The notes beneath the pieces are model-generated. The model saw nothing but the letters and a program-made list of their open reading frames with translations, did no database searches and was not told the DNA's origin. A program made the position numbers and the translations under genes. This document shows positions 18,051 through 26,525 of a DNA stretch of 64,000 nt, in pieces (position 1 is the first letter of the stretch; each line of letters opens with the position of its first letter). The stretch is from the NCBI RefSeq assembly GCF_010731635.1, contig NZ_AP022583.1, positions 4,402,001 to 4,466,000 of the forward strand, written 5' to 3'. The stretch is from Mycobacterium noviomagense (GTDB lineage Bacteria; Actinomycetota; Actinomycetes; Mycobacteriales; Mycobacteriaceae).

Positions 18051-18059
18051 CCTGGCGCG

Positions 18060-19169
18060 TTATCGGTATCTGATCACGCCTCGGATGTTGCTGCCGTCGT
18101 GCATTGCTGCGTACCCGTCATTGATCTCGGCGAGGGTGTATTCGCGGGTAATCATCTCGTCGAGAAGCAACGCCCCTGATTTGTACAGGTTGACCATCCG
18201 ACGGAAATCGTCGATCGGGTTCGCTTCGCCATAGACGTGGCCAAGCAGGCGCTTGTTGTAGAACACCAACTCAGTCAGCGAAAAGTTGACTTGCATTTCC
18301 GATGCCGGGGCTACTGAGGTCACGACACATGCTCCGCCCTTGGAGACCAGTTGCATTGCCGGTGCGAGCAAGTCACCGTGCATGACGCCGACAGTGATGA
18401 TCACGACGTCTGCCATCACTCCGCGGGTGATATCCCGTACCAGACCCTCCGCGGCCGCGATATCGGACGCTGTGTGGGTAGCACCGAACTTCGTAGCTTG
18501 CTGACGTCGGAACTTCAACGGCTCGACCGCGACGATGGTGGCAGCGCCGGCGACCCGGGCCCCTTGGATCGCGCTGGTGCCGACGCCGCCGGCGCCAATG
18601 ACGACAACCACGTCGCCTTCGCGTACCTGACCGACTTTGGTGGCGGCGCCGAAGCCGGTGGTGACACCGCAGCCGATCAGTGCCGCTACGTTGAGCGGCA
18701 CATCGGAGTCGACGGGCACAACTTGAGTCTCCGAGACGGTTGTGTACGGCGAAAACGTGCCGAGTTGACAAAACGCGCCTATGTCGGCGCCGTCGAAATG
18801 GCGGCGATACGTGCCGTCCGCCCCATATCCGGTGAGCGCGAACGCACTTCGATCACAGATATAGGCGCGACCCGTTACGCACCAACGACATTGGCCACAG
18901 TTCGGCGGTGCATGCAGGATGACGTGGTCGCCTTCCTTGATTCGGGTCACTTCCGGTCCGAGCTCGACCACGACACCCGCGCCTTCGTGGCCGGCGACCA
19001 TCGGCAGTGGCACGGGCATATCGCCGGTAAGGAGGTGATCGTCGGTGTGACAGAGTCCCGATGCCGTCAGCTCGACCAGCACCTCACGTTCTTTGGGCTT
19101 GTCCAGCTCGATCTCGACGACCTTGTACGGCTGATGCGTGCCGAAAAGCACGGCTGCTTCAACCTTCAT
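18060..19169 (-). CDS. Zinc-dependent alcohol dehydrogenase (NDMA-dependent type)
   Basis: Oxidises alcohols. It has the MDR fold with catalytic zinc ligands in GLCHTDDHLLTG and AGHEGAGVV, the four structural-zinc cysteines in PPNCGQCRWCVTGRAYICD, and the Rossmann motif VVVIGAGGVGTSAIQGA. The sequence matches the mycobacterial NDMA-dependent (mycothiol-era nicotinoprotein) alcohol dehydrogenases, such as the protein annotated adhB in M. tuberculosis; in such enzymes NAD(H) is tightly bound. Length 369 is normal. It lies 39 bases downstream of the cyclic-nucleotide-binding gene and 9 upstream of nfi, all on one strand. Confidence 0.9.
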   Translation of the reverse strand: MKVEAAVLFGTHQPYKVVEIELDKPKEREVLVELTASGLCHTDDHLLTGDMPVPLPMVAGHEGAGVVVELGPEVTRIKEGDHVILHAPPNCGQCRWCVTGRAYICDRSAFALTGYGADGTYRRHFDGADIGAFCQLGTFSPYTTVSETQVVPVDSDVPLNVAALIGCGVTTGFGAATKVGQVREGDVVVVIGAGGVGTSAIQGARVAGAATIVAVEPLKFRRQQATKFGATHTASDIAAAEGLVRDITRGVMADVVIITVGVMHGDLLAPAMQLVSKGGACVVTSVAPASEMQVNFSLTELVFYNKRLLGHVYGEANPIDDFRRMVNLYKSGALLLDEMITREYTLAEINDGYAAMHDGSNIRGVIRYR

Positions 19170-19208
19170 GCCACCTTCTCCTGTGATCGATGGGGCCAGC
19201 GCCGTGAA

Positions 19209-19802
19209 TCATTTCCTGCCCTGCTCGGCCGTACTGTTCCGCTCGATCCACTGGGTGAGTGCATCTTCGAGCGCGGCCGCTACACCCACACCGGCGATAT
19301 CGGCGGTCTGCTCGAACCGCTCGACGAGGTCCGTCGGGACGGAGGCACTTAGCTTCAAACGTGTCGGTTTTGGCTTCGGCGGGCGGGCAACAGGTGTGTG
19401 TCGGGCGGCCGTAGCGTCCATGGTTTCCCGCAGGGCGGGTATCTCGTCGAGCAGGCGGGCGAGATCATCGCGCTCGATACGCAGCACCTCGGCCGGCCCC
19501 ATCGTCGTCACAGTCGCAGAACGCAGTTTCCCACGACGCAGCGCGGATTCGCCGATCACCTCGCCCGGCCCCAACACGGCGATGCGGTCATCACCGACGT
19601 AGACTCCTACCTCACCGCTGAGCAGGATGTAGCACTCATCCGATGGAGTCTGCTCGCGAATCAGCGGCCACGGCTTTGACCGCGAAGTGTGGTGTGCTGC
19701 TCGGACGAGACGCTCCAGCTCATCATCAGAGAATTTGTCGAATTCGCTGAATTCGCGTAGCCGAGCGGCGTCTTTCCCGATTCCTTGCGCCTCTGAGTTC
19801 AT
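19209..19802 (-). CDS. Cyclic nucleotide-binding domain protein with ribbon-helix-helix-like tail
   Basis: Residues ~15-125 form a cNMP-binding beta roll (FSDDELERLVRAAH, DECYILLSGEVGVYVGDDRIAVLGPGEVIGESAL in parts). The phosphate-binding cassette is GEVIGESALRRGKLRSATV, with the Glu and Arg expected for cAMP binding. Instead of the usual CRP helix-turn-helix, the tail (from KLSASVPTDLVERFEQTAD) resembles a ribbon-helix-helix or a single helical bundle. It heads the operon with alcohol dehydrogenase, nfi, PrpD and the nucleosidase remnant and may regulate it. DNA binding is inference. Confidence 0.75.
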   Translation of the reverse strand: MNSEAQGIGKDAARLREFSEFDKFSDDELERLVRAAHHTSRSKPWPLIREQTPSDECYILLSGEVGVYVGDDRIAVLGPGEVIGESALRRGKLRSATVTTMGPAEVLRIERDDLARLLDEIPALRETMDATAARHTPVARPPKPKPTRLKLSASVPTDLVERFEQTADIAGVGVAAALEDALTQWIERNSTAEQGRK

Positions 19803-19901
19803 CTCGGGCTCCTGACGCGCGATGAGACTGTGACATCGAGGAGCCTAACGCTCGGCGTGTTCGGCGAATGGGGGATCAGCCCGTGGCGGCGCGCTCGAGG
19901 G

Positions 19902-20591
19902 TCATGCGTTGTCCTTGGCTCCGTAGGCGCGGGCGATCTCCGGCGAATCCGCCCATCCCGAGTAGGTCGGGTGCGAGGGCCAACCCGGAGGCGAGTCCTG
20001 CCATTCCTCCTGCCGGCCCCACGGCAGGATGTCGATCAGCCCGAATGTGTAGCTGAGCTGCTCGGTGCCTCGCCCGTTCGTATGCCACGTGCGGTACACG
20101 GTCTCGCCGTCGCGCAGAAAGACGTTGACCGCGAAGCCCCCGCCGGGCGGTGCGTCCATGTCGGCGCCGAACGAGCTCGCCGATGACGAGTACCACTCCA
20201 TGCGGTTACCGACTTTGCGCTTGTAGGCGAGCGCCTCGTCGATAGGGCCGTTCGTGATGATGACGAAGCGGGCGTCGTAGTTGTCGAGGAACTCCAGCCG
20301 GGTGAACTGGGATGTGAAGCCGGTGCACCCGCCGCACTGCCATTCAGCAGCATCCGTCCACATGTGGTGGTAAACGATGAGCTGAGAACGGCCGTCGAAC
20401 ACATCGACCAGGCGGATGGGCCCCTCGGCACCGATCAGGGTGTAGTCAGGCAGCTCGACCATCGGTAGACGGCGCCGCTGAGCGGCGATCGCATCCAGTT
20501 CGCGGGTGGCGGCCTTTTCGCGCTTGCGCAATTCGTCGAGCGCGGCGCGCCAGGTTTGGTGGTCGACGATTGGCGGCAAGGCATTGGACAT
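19902..20591 (-). CDS. DUF899 thioredoxin-like protein
   Basis: A member of the DUF899 family (thioredoxin-like fold, function unknown). Seen: the helical N-terminus (HQTWRAALDELRKREKAATRELD), the family signature YHHMWTDAAEWQCGGCTGF with a CxxC pair (CGGC), NVFLRDGETVYRTWHTNGRGTE and the C-terminal ILPWGRQEEWQDSPPGWP. The start at 20591 is set by GGAGGTG eight bases upstream; the 12 extra codons of the open frame contain that site. It could be a redox protein acting on thiols. No operon partner is obvious. Confidence 0.85.
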   Translation of the reverse strand: MSNALPPIVDHQTWRAALDELRKREKAATRELDAIAAQRRRLPMVELPDYTLIGAEGPIRLVDVFDGRSQLIVYHHMWTDAAEWQCGGCTGFTSQFTRLEFLDNYDARFVIITNGPIDEALAYKRKVGNRMEWYSSSASSFGADMDAPPGGGFAVNVFLRDGETVYRTWHTNGRGTEQLSYTFGLIDILPWGRQEEWQDSPPGWPSHPTYSGWADSPEIARAYGAKDNA

Positions 20592-20729
20592 TGAATCCAC
20601 CTCCATTTCCGAGCTGTCCGATCTCATAGGTATGACTGGTGGCGCGCCCGGTATTCATCGCTGCAACCGCGATGCTGAATCTGGCTCCCTACTCGCCTTG
20701 TGACGGGGACTGTATCCGCATCGTCGACG

Positions 20730-21503
20730 TCAGCGGCCTCGCCAGTCGGGCTTGCGTTTTTCGCGCCATGCTCGAACGCCTTCGACCGCGTCCTCGGTTG
20801 CCCCGGCAACCTTGCGCATGGTCTCGCCGAAGCGGACAGACTCAATCCAGCCCATATCCGCGGTTCGCCAGGCCACCTCCTTGGTTGCCCGCTGGGCGAG
20901 CGGCGCGGCTTGGGTGAGCGTGCGGGCCCATGCGTGAGCCTCCGCCTGCAGTTCGTCGGGCTTGACCAGCTTCCACACCAGACCGATTTCCTTGGCCCGC
21001 TCGGCGCTCATCGGCTTCCCGGTCAGCAGCAACTCCATGGCGTTGGCCCAGCCCACACGCTGGGGGAGCCGAATGGCCCCAACGATGGTCGGCACCCCGA
21101 TGGACACCTCCGGAAAGCAGAACACGGCCTCGGTACTGGCGATGACGAAGTCGCAGAACAGCAGACCGGTTAGCCCGTAGCCGATACACGGACCGTGCAC
21201 AGCGGCGATTGTCGGTTTGAAGAGCTCCATCCCACTCTCGAACGAATTGATGGTCGGCTTTTCCCAGAAGGTGCCGCCGAAGGTGCCGACCGCTCCCTCG
21301 CCGTCGTTGAGGTCGGCCCCGGCGCAGAACACGGGGCCGTTGGCCGTCAGGACCCCGACCCAGGCGTCCTCCTCGTCGCGGAACCGGTCCCAAGCGGCGT
21401 TCAGCTCGCGGCGGAGGGCGCCGTTGATGGCATTGCGAGCCTCCGGACGGTTCAGGGTGATGGTGGCAACGTGGTCTTCGAGGTCATAGGTGACGAGAGC
21501 CAT
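20730..21503 (-). CDS. Enoyl-CoA hydratase/isomerase family protein lacking one catalytic Glu
   Basis: A crotonase-fold protein acting on acyl-CoA. Seen: ITLNRPEARNAIN, the oxyanion-hole part FCAGADL, AAVHGPCIGYG and FPEVSIGVPTIVGAIRLPQRVG. In rat hydratase the two catalytic glutamates lie in GGGCEL and QPEILLG. Here the second is kept (FPEVS) but the first position is Thr (GYGLTGLLFCD). True hydration of enoyl-CoA is therefore doubtful; isomerase, hydrolase or another crotonase reaction is more likely. Length 257 is normal. It precedes, on the same strand, the TetR-free oxidoreductase region with only intergenic gaps of about 30 bases to the gene upstream. Confidence 0.88.
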   Translation of the reverse strand: MALVTYDLEDHVATITLNRPEARNAINGALRRELNAAWDRFRDEEDAWVGVLTANGPVFCAGADLNDGEGAVGTFGGTFWEKPTINSFESGMELFKPTIAAVHGPCIGYGLTGLLFCDFVIASTEAVFCFPEVSIGVPTIVGAIRLPQRVGWANAMELLLTGKPMSAERAKEIGLVWKLVKPDELQAEAHAWARTLTQAAPLAQRATKEVAWRTADMGWIESVRFGETMRKVAGATEDAVEGVRAWREKRKPDWRGR

Positions 21504-21532
21504 GGCTGCACCCTAGCCAGGTGGCACTCGGA

Positions 21533-22594
21533 TCATACCGAGGGCGAGTCGCTCCGTTCTCTCAGCCAGATTCCTGCCGGCGCGCAGGGCAGCCCCACGT
21601 CCTTGAGGGTCAGGATGCCGGCGGGTGCCGCGGCGACGTCGAGGACCGCGTTGACCGCTGGCATGGCGGTCATGGTGTCCCATTCGTGGTTGCCCCAGTG
21701 CTTCGCCGGAATGAAGCGGATGCGAGTGTGCACGTCAGGCTCACCCGTGATGACGACCTGGTAGTGATCGTCGTCAAACACCCAGTCTCCGTTGAGTTTC
21801 TTCGTGAGATACCAGGAGACGCGCGACTGAATCACGGTTTTTCCCTCCACCTTGGCGTTCCAGCCCCCACGAATTGCGGCGATTGAGTCCTTTTCGATGC
21901 AGAGCCAACCGAGATCGATTCTCTCCGAGGCGGTTTGGTGGTCGATGACGAATTCCATGTCGTCGAGTTCGAGGACCAACGCCTCGGCCATGCGTTGAAC
22001 GGAATCGGCGAAGGTGCCGAACCCGAACTTGGCCAGTTCGGCGACTTCGGGCGTCGCCTCGGGCAGCCCGATGCCCAGTGCCTGCCATGTTTCGGCGGAC
22101 TCGTAGACGGAGACATCGGCCGACTCGACGATCGACACCTGCTGGACGTCACGGCAGACGGCGGTCATCGCCGTCACCATCGTGTTGATCCAGCCTGGAT
22201 TGATACCGGTGATGTAGAGCGAGCTGTCACCGCGTTCGCATGCGGCTGCGAGCTTCTCCTTTGTTTCTCCCTGGATTCCGCCCACGTTGAGGAACAAGTT
22301 CGTGCTGATGACGTCGAGGCCGCTTTCGAGCAACCGGACGGCGTGGTCGAGATCGGCCATGAACGGCGTGTAGATGACGGTGTCGGCGTCCAACGCGAGC
22401 AGCGCGTCGATGTCGGTGGTGGCACGTACGCCGGTATCGGGTCTGCCGCACAGCGGTCCAGCGTCGACACCTGCCTTGTCAGCTGAGAAAGCATATACGC
22501 CAACGAGTTCAAGACGGGGATCGTCGAGGATCCCTCGCATGCTGAGCTTGCCGACTTTGCCGGTGGTCCACTGAATGACGCGCAGCTTGTTCAT
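21533..22594 (-). CDS. DapB-fold NAD(P)H-dependent amine dehydrogenase-like protein
   Basis: Resembles dihydrodipicolinate-reductase-like proteins abundant in mycobacteria, related in fold to 2,4-diaminopentanoate dehydrogenase. Seen: the start MNKLRVIQWTTGKVGKLSMRGI (nucleotide-binding GxxGxxG variant TTGKVGK), LELVGVYAFSADKAGVDAG, DADTVIYTPFMADLD and NLFLNVGG. 353 residues from the ATG at 22594, which has GAAGGAAG just upstream; the 27 extra open codons before it are discarded. The gene follows 30 bases upstream of the enoyl-CoA hydratase-like gene, so they are probably cotranscribed. The substrate is unknown. Confidence 0.82.
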   Translation of the reverse strand: MNKLRVIQWTTGKVGKLSMRGILDDPRLELVGVYAFSADKAGVDAGPLCGRPDTGVRATTDIDALLALDADTVIYTPFMADLDHAVRLLESGLDVISTNLFLNVGGIQGETKEKLAAACERGDSSLYITGINPGWINTMVTAMTAVCRDVQQVSIVESADVSVYESAETWQALGIGLPEATPEVAELAKFGFGTFADSVQRMAEALVLELDDMEFVIDHQTASERIDLGWLCIEKDSIAAIRGGWNAKVEGKTVIQSRVSWYLTKKLNGDWVFDDDHYQVVITGEPDVHTRIRFIPAKHWGNHEWDTMTAMPAVNAVLDVAAAPAGILTLKDVGLPCAPAGIWLRERSDSPSV

Positions 22595-22716
22595 CGCTTC
22601 CTTCGATAGGACACCTGATAACGGACTAACTTTTTTCGAGAATGGCATTCTCATGCAGGAGAGTAAGGCAGTCAATCCGGGGTTTCAAGATGCGGCGGTG
22701 ATGGCATGCTGGGGCC

Positions 22717-23298
22717 ATGGTTGCTGTTCCGTCGACGATGCTTCCACTGGGCACTCCGGTGCCCGACTTCCGGCTTCCCGATCCTGATGGAAAACTGCAC
22801 GGCCCAGCCGATGCGGCTGGGGCTGCGGGCCTGCTAGTGGCGTTTGTCTGCAACCACTGCCCATTCGTCATCCACATCGGACCGACGCTGGGGCAGCGGG
22901 CCAGCCAGTGGATCGACCAGGGGCTGGCCGTACTGGCGATCAACGCCAACGACATCGACGCCTATCCCCAAGACGGCCCCGACCATATGCCCGCCTTCGC
23001 CAAGCAGAACGGGTGGAACTTCCCGTACCTGCTGGATGAGACCCAGGAAGTCGCTCGCACGTTCCGGGCCGCCTGTACTCCGGATTTCTTCCTCTTCGAC
23101 AGCGACCGCAAGCTCGCCTACCGGGGCCAGTTCGACGCGAGCCGGCCGGGCAACAACCAACCCGTCACTGGCGACGACCTCGACCGCGCCGTTGCGGCTG
23201 TGCTGGCCAAGCAACCGGTCCCGGGCGACCAGATTCCCAGCATCGGCTGCAATATCAAGTGGAAACCGGGGAACGAGCCCGACTACCACTCCGCCTGA
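22717..23298 (+). CDS. Thioredoxin/peroxiredoxin-like protein
   Basis: A redoxin-fold protein of 193 residues in the group with a CNHCPFV active site (Cys in FVCNHCPFVIHI, about residues 46-49). Seen: the N-terminal GTPVPDFRLPDPDGK typical of AhpC/TlpA redoxins, VLAINANDIDAYPQDGPD, and ACTPDFFLFDSDRKLAYRGQFD with the cis-Pro region. No signal peptide, so it is cytoplasmic. The CxxC pair suggests a thiol oxidoreductase rather than a peroxidase. Divergent from the upstream dehydrogenase. Confidence 0.85.
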   Translation: MVAVPSTMLPLGTPVPDFRLPDPDGKLHGPADAAGAAGLLVAFVCNHCPFVIHIGPTLGQRASQWIDQGLAVLAINANDIDAYPQDGPDHMPAFAKQNGWNFPYLLDETQEVARTFRAACTPDFFLFDSDRKLAYRGQFDASRPGNNQPVTGDDLDRAVAAVLAKQPVPGDQIPSIGCNIKWKPGNEPDYHSA

Positions 23299-23389
23299 CC
23301 CACCGACGGCGCATTTGAACGTGTGCCATAGACAACGTCCGGACCGTGGCCGGATTCGTCGCTGTCACAAGCGATGTGGGCGTTATCGA

Positions 23390-24064
23390 CTAAAGCCTGC
23401 CTGCGACGAAGTCCGCAGCTTGATCGGCCATCCCGGCCTGGATGTAGGCGCTAGCGAGATGTTGCGGCCAGTTGTTTTGCCAGGTGTTCGGGTCGGCTGG
23501 GTTGCAGACCGGATCGGCGCCGTGGCACAGCTCGATGGTCCTGTCGCTGTAAATCGGGTTGAAGTTTGTGATGGGGCCCACCCACTGGCTGCCGTTGCCG
23601 AACAGCGCGACGGCCGCGATGTGCTGGTCGGTGCCGTCCGGCAGGGGGCTGTCGAAACCGAACGCCGACATGGGCACCGCGAGCACCACGTCGGTGACCG
23701 CCGCGCCAAGCGAGTAGCCGCCCAACACCAGCCGGGTGTTCGGGCAGTTGTTGACCATGTACTGGATGTGGCGGCTCATGTCGTTGGCGCCCACGTCGAC
23801 CTCGGTGTCGGCGGGGTACTTCACGGCGTATACGCCGATGTTCTTACCGGCGGCCTTGGATTCGAGCGAGTTGATGAACGCGTTGCCGAGTACGCCTGGA
23901 CCCGGTGATTCCAGTCGGCCGCGGGCGAAGACGACCTCCACATCAGGACAATTCGCTGCGGCGGCCGCGGGCGTCGCGGACGGCACCACCGCAAAACCGA
24001 ACGGCAGCGCGACTGCCGTCAGGACCGCCGCTAGGGCAACTCCAAACGATTTACCGGCGAACAC
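23390..24064 (-). CDS. Secreted cutinase-family esterase
   Basis: An exported carboxylesterase/lipase. Seen: a signal peptide over residues 1-36 ending ATPAAAAA, ANCPDVEVVFARG (first Cys), NNCPNTRLVLGGYSLGAAV with the nucleophile Ser (about 118; the usual Gln after it is Leu here), ELCHGADPVCNP with the catalytic Asp (about 184) and the second disulfide pair, and NWPQHLASAYI with the catalytic His (about 202). Length 224 matches mycobacterial cutinases (Cfp21/Cut family). The GYSLG in place of GYSQG alters an oxyanion-hole residue, so activity may differ. Confidence 0.9.
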   Translation of the reverse strand: MFAGKSFGVALAAVLTAVALPFGFAVVPSATPAAAAANCPDVEVVFARGRLESPGPGVLGNAFINSLESKAAGKNIGVYAVKYPADTEVDVGANDMSRHIQYMVNNCPNTRLVLGGYSLGAAVTDVVLAVPMSAFGFDSPLPDGTDQHIAAVALFGNGSQWVGPITNFNPIYSDRTIELCHGADPVCNPADPNTWQNNWPQHLASAYIQAGMADQAADFVAGRL

Positions 24065-24124
24065 TCAAGCGATGCTAGCGATTCGCAGTAACGACCGCTG
24101 GGTCAATTCCTGCTCAGCACGGAG

Positions 24125-24379
24125 CTAACGCTCGGTGTGCGGTGTAGGACTTTGCGGCGATTCCCACTTCGACTCCAGATGCGTTCGCACCACAGTGCCG
24201 GCCGCTAGTTCGAGCTCGAAGGTTTCGCCGTCGTCGTCCTCGAGGGTGACGACGTAGCCGCCGTCAGCGGAGTCCTTGAACACCACTTTGTAAAACCGTT
24301 CGCCCGAGCCCCGGTCGACGGCGATTGTGTCGCCTGGGGCGACATCGTCGATTCGGTCGTTATCGGATAGGTCAGACAT
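24125..24379 (-). CDS. Small acidic protein of unknown function
   Basis: 84 residues, acidic, with no signal peptide or membrane segment. The pattern (DVAPGDTIAVDRGSGERFYKVVFKDSADGGYVVTLEDDDGETFELELAAGTVV, read as short strands) suggests a small beta-barrel domain like DUF1918-type proteins. It lies 35 bases downstream of the ferritin-like gene on the same strand, so the two may be cotranscribed. No function can be inferred. Confidence 0.65.
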   Translation of the reverse strand: MSDLSDNDRIDDVAPGDTIAVDRGSGERFYKVVFKDSADGGYVVTLEDDDGETFELELAAGTVVRTHLESKWESPQSPTPHTER

Positions 24380-24414
24380 AGCGTTGACGGTAGTAGACGG
24401 GCTATCTTGGCTTT

Positions 24415-24831
24415 TCAGCCCTCGAGCGCATCTTCCAGTTCCCGCACATGATCCTGCGTTTGCTGCAACAGCGGCCGTAATGCCTCGGCAACGTCCGGAA
24501 GTCCCAAGTCGGTGGCTTCCATCACGCGTTGGCGGTAGCGATCCAACTGACGCCTTTCAAGTTCCACATCGGCCTTCAGGGCCGACGCGCCGTCCGCAGC
24601 GTCGGGCACGTCAGGGACTTTCACAGTCGGCGTACCGCCGAGAAAGTCGATCTGCTGAGCGAGAATCTTGGCGTGCTGCAGCTCTTGGGTGAGGTGCTTG
24701 TCCAGTTCTTCGGTGATCGAGTGGTATTCGGGTCCCTTGACCGTCGCGATGTGCTGGACGTACTGAACGATCGATTGATACTCGGTACCTAGATCTTCGT
24801 TGAGCCGTTCGATGAAAGCACTGGTGTCCAT
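24415..24831 (-). CDS. Ferritin-like diiron protein (bacterioferritin/Dps type)
   Basis: A four-helix bundle of about 138 residues. Seen: helix A with NEDLGTEYQSIVQYVQH (Glu and the ferroxidase-type His), helix B with EELDKHLTQELQHAKILAQQIDFLGG giving ExxH-type ligands, and ELERRQLDRYRQRVMEATD then QTQDHVRELEDAL in the last helices. This fits bacterioferritin-like or ferritin-like oxidative-stress proteins. The ATG at 24831 is preferred over a GTG five codons upstream; neither has a clear ribosome site. The gene is nearly divergent-overlapping with the VOC gene. Confidence 0.8.
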   Translation of the reverse strand: MDTSAFIERLNEDLGTEYQSIVQYVQHIATVKGPEYHSITEELDKHLTQELQHAKILAQQIDFLGGTPTVKVPDVPDAADGASALKADVELERRQLDRYRQRVMEATDLGLPDVAEALRPLLQQTQDHVRELEDALEG

Positions 24832-24915
24832 GTGGGCAGGTTTCACACAAGGCGGCGAGCTGAAACATTGACGCTATTTGGCGCCAGCCGCGTGGTCGGA
24901 CACGGTTCGGGTGCG

Positions 24916-25314
24916 ATGACAGCGGGAGCCGATACGGTGTATTTCGTGCCTCGCGTGGATTACGTCATCCAGTATGTCGAGTCGCTCGGGCGGTCTGTCG
25001 CGTTCTACCGCGACGTGATCGGGCTCAAGGTGCGGATCGAGGGCGACGGCTACGTGGAGTTCGAGATGGAGAACACCAAATTCTCGCTCTTCGAACGGTC
25101 GAAGCTGCCGGGGCTCATCGGCCGCGGAGGCGGCCGACCGCCGTGCGGCGAGATCGGCTTCCTCATCGAGGACGTGGCCATGGAAGCCGAGCGGTTGAAA
25201 GGGCTCGGGGTCGAGATCCTCAGCGGGCCGGTGGACCGGCCATGGCGTGAAAGAACGCTGCACATCGCCGACCCGGACGGCAACGTTATCGAGTTCGCCC
25301 AGAAACTGCGATGA
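24916..25314 (+). CDS. VOC family (glyoxalase/dioxygenase fold) protein
   Basis: A small metal-dependent-type enzyme of the vicinal oxygen chelate fold. Seen: YVIQYVESLGRSVAFYRDVIGLKVRIEGDGYVEFEM, the first beta-alpha-beta-beta-beta module (in pieces: SVAFYRDVIGLKV, YVEFEM), and EIGFLIEDVAMEAERLKGLGVEILSGP with ADPDGNVIEFAQ in the second, the classic ending with the metal-ligand Glu. No partner gene. The 28 codons before this ATG overlap the ferritin-like gene and are discarded. Confidence 0.85.
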   Translation: MTAGADTVYFVPRVDYVIQYVESLGRSVAFYRDVIGLKVRIEGDGYVEFEMENTKFSLFERSKLPGLIGRGGGRPPCGEIGFLIEDVAMEAERLKGLGVEILSGPVDRPWRERTLHIADPDGNVIEFAQKLR

Positions 25315-25343
25315 TCCCCGGAACCGTCGAGGCGGGGCTTTGC

Positions 25344-26525
25344 CTAACTGGTGATTCCAGCAAGTTCGTCTGCCACCGCATCGAATACTCGCAGTGTGTC
25401 TTCCATGTGCGGCTCATGAGAATGCGGCTGGGTGGATAACTTGGCGGCGACCATCTGCGCGGCGCGGTTGACGTAGATCATCTGGCCGCACATGCCCAAG
25501 CACAACACGACGTTGCTGCCGGGGTAGGGGAACCACATTTGGTTGCGGTACATCCCGCCGGGCATTTGGTTGTCGTCGGGACTGGCGGCGAACGCCTGAC
25601 GCGAGTCGGGGGCGCCTTCGAGGGTGTCGTCGATCCACGCCGCCGGCACCACTTGTTCACCGGTCAATGAGACACCGTCGCGCAAGAGCAGCGAGCCGAA
25701 CCGGATCATGTCGGTAAGACAGGCGTTGATGCCGCCGTCGAAGAATCCGGTCCCGACCGCGTCGACACCGATGGTGGCGTCGCACTGCGCGCCGATGCGG
25801 CTCCACAGCAGCTCTGACATCAGTTCCGGCATCCGTTGGCCGCCGGCGACCTCGCAGATCCAGCCGAGCACATCGGTTTCACACGAGCGATATTCGAACG
25901 GGCCGCCATGGGCCGACTTCTGCCGCAACGTCAGCAGGAAGTCTTGCAGCGTGCAGGGGACGCCCGGACTGCTCTTGGGCGCCCATCCCATCGCCTGGTC
26001 GAGCAGGTGTATTTCCGCGCCCGGGTCGTCGTAGTTCTCGGAGAAGGCAATACCAGACCTCATGTCCAGCAGGTGACGCACCGTCGCGCCGGCGTAGCCG
26101 CAGTTCGCCAGGACCGGAACGAAAGTCGTGACCGGCGCGTCGAGCTCAATCGCACCGGCCCCATGCAGCGCCCCGACGACGGTTGCCACCATCGACTTGC
26201 TCACCGAGAACAGAAGGTGACGGGTATGGGCCTGCAGGCCGTCGAAATATTCCTCAGCCATCATCGACCCGCGGTGGCAAACGGCCCACCCGTCGGTGGC
26301 GGTGTTGGCCATCACTGCGCCCACGGTGGTGGCCGCGCCGTTGGTATTGGTCACTGGGATCTCGGCCAGGGCAGTTGGGGCCGGGGCAATCGCCACGGAT
26401 GGCCCAGTCCCGCGCGAGATTATCGCGGTCGACACGAATTCTTCGACGTGCTGGAAGGACCAATGCGCATAGGGCGGCAACAGCCAGTTGTCCAGTGAGA
26501 TGCCGGCCGGGACCCCGCTGCTCAC
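25344..26525 (-). CDS. Beta-lactamase-fold serine hydrolase (NylB/class C type)
   Basis: A 393-residue penicillin-binding-protein-like hydrolase. Seen: the SxxK motif in LLFSVSKSMVATVVGAL (nucleophile Ser and Lys), GLLH-like IRHLLDMRSGIAFSENYDDP after it, a Tyr in FEYRSCETDVLGWICE where the YxN/YxS motif is expected, and GGINACLTDMIRFGSLLLRDG, as in 6-aminohexanoate-dimer hydrolase NylB. No signal peptide, so it acts in the cytoplasm on amides, esters or small peptides. The start overlaps the stop of the ATP-grasp gene by 4 bases (ATGA), meaning the two proteins are made together. Confidence 0.87.
   Translation of the reverse strand: MSSGVPAGISLDNWLLPPYAHWSFQHVEEFVSTAIISRGTGPSVAIAPAPTALAEIPVTNTNGAATTVGAVMANTATDGWAVCHRGSMMAEEYFDGLQAHTRHLLFSVSKSMVATVVGALHGAGAIELDAPVTTFVPVLANCGYAGATVRHLLDMRSGIAFSENYDDPGAEIHLLDQAMGWAPKSSPGVPCTLQDFLLTLRQKSAHGGPFEYRSCETDVLGWICEVAGGQRMPELMSELLWSRIGAQCDATIGVDAVGTGFFDGGINACLTDMIRFGSLLLRDGVSLTGEQVVPAAWIDDTLEGAPDSRQAFAASPDDNQMPGGMYRNQMWFPYPGSNVVLCLGMCGQMIYVNRAAQMVAAKLSTQPHSHEPHMEDTLRVFDAVADELAGITS

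Noticed and set aside
18351..19352. 333-codon plus-strand open frame opposite the alcohol dehydrogenase
   Set aside because: Shadow of a well-conserved enzyme gene; no recognisable motif in its own reading.
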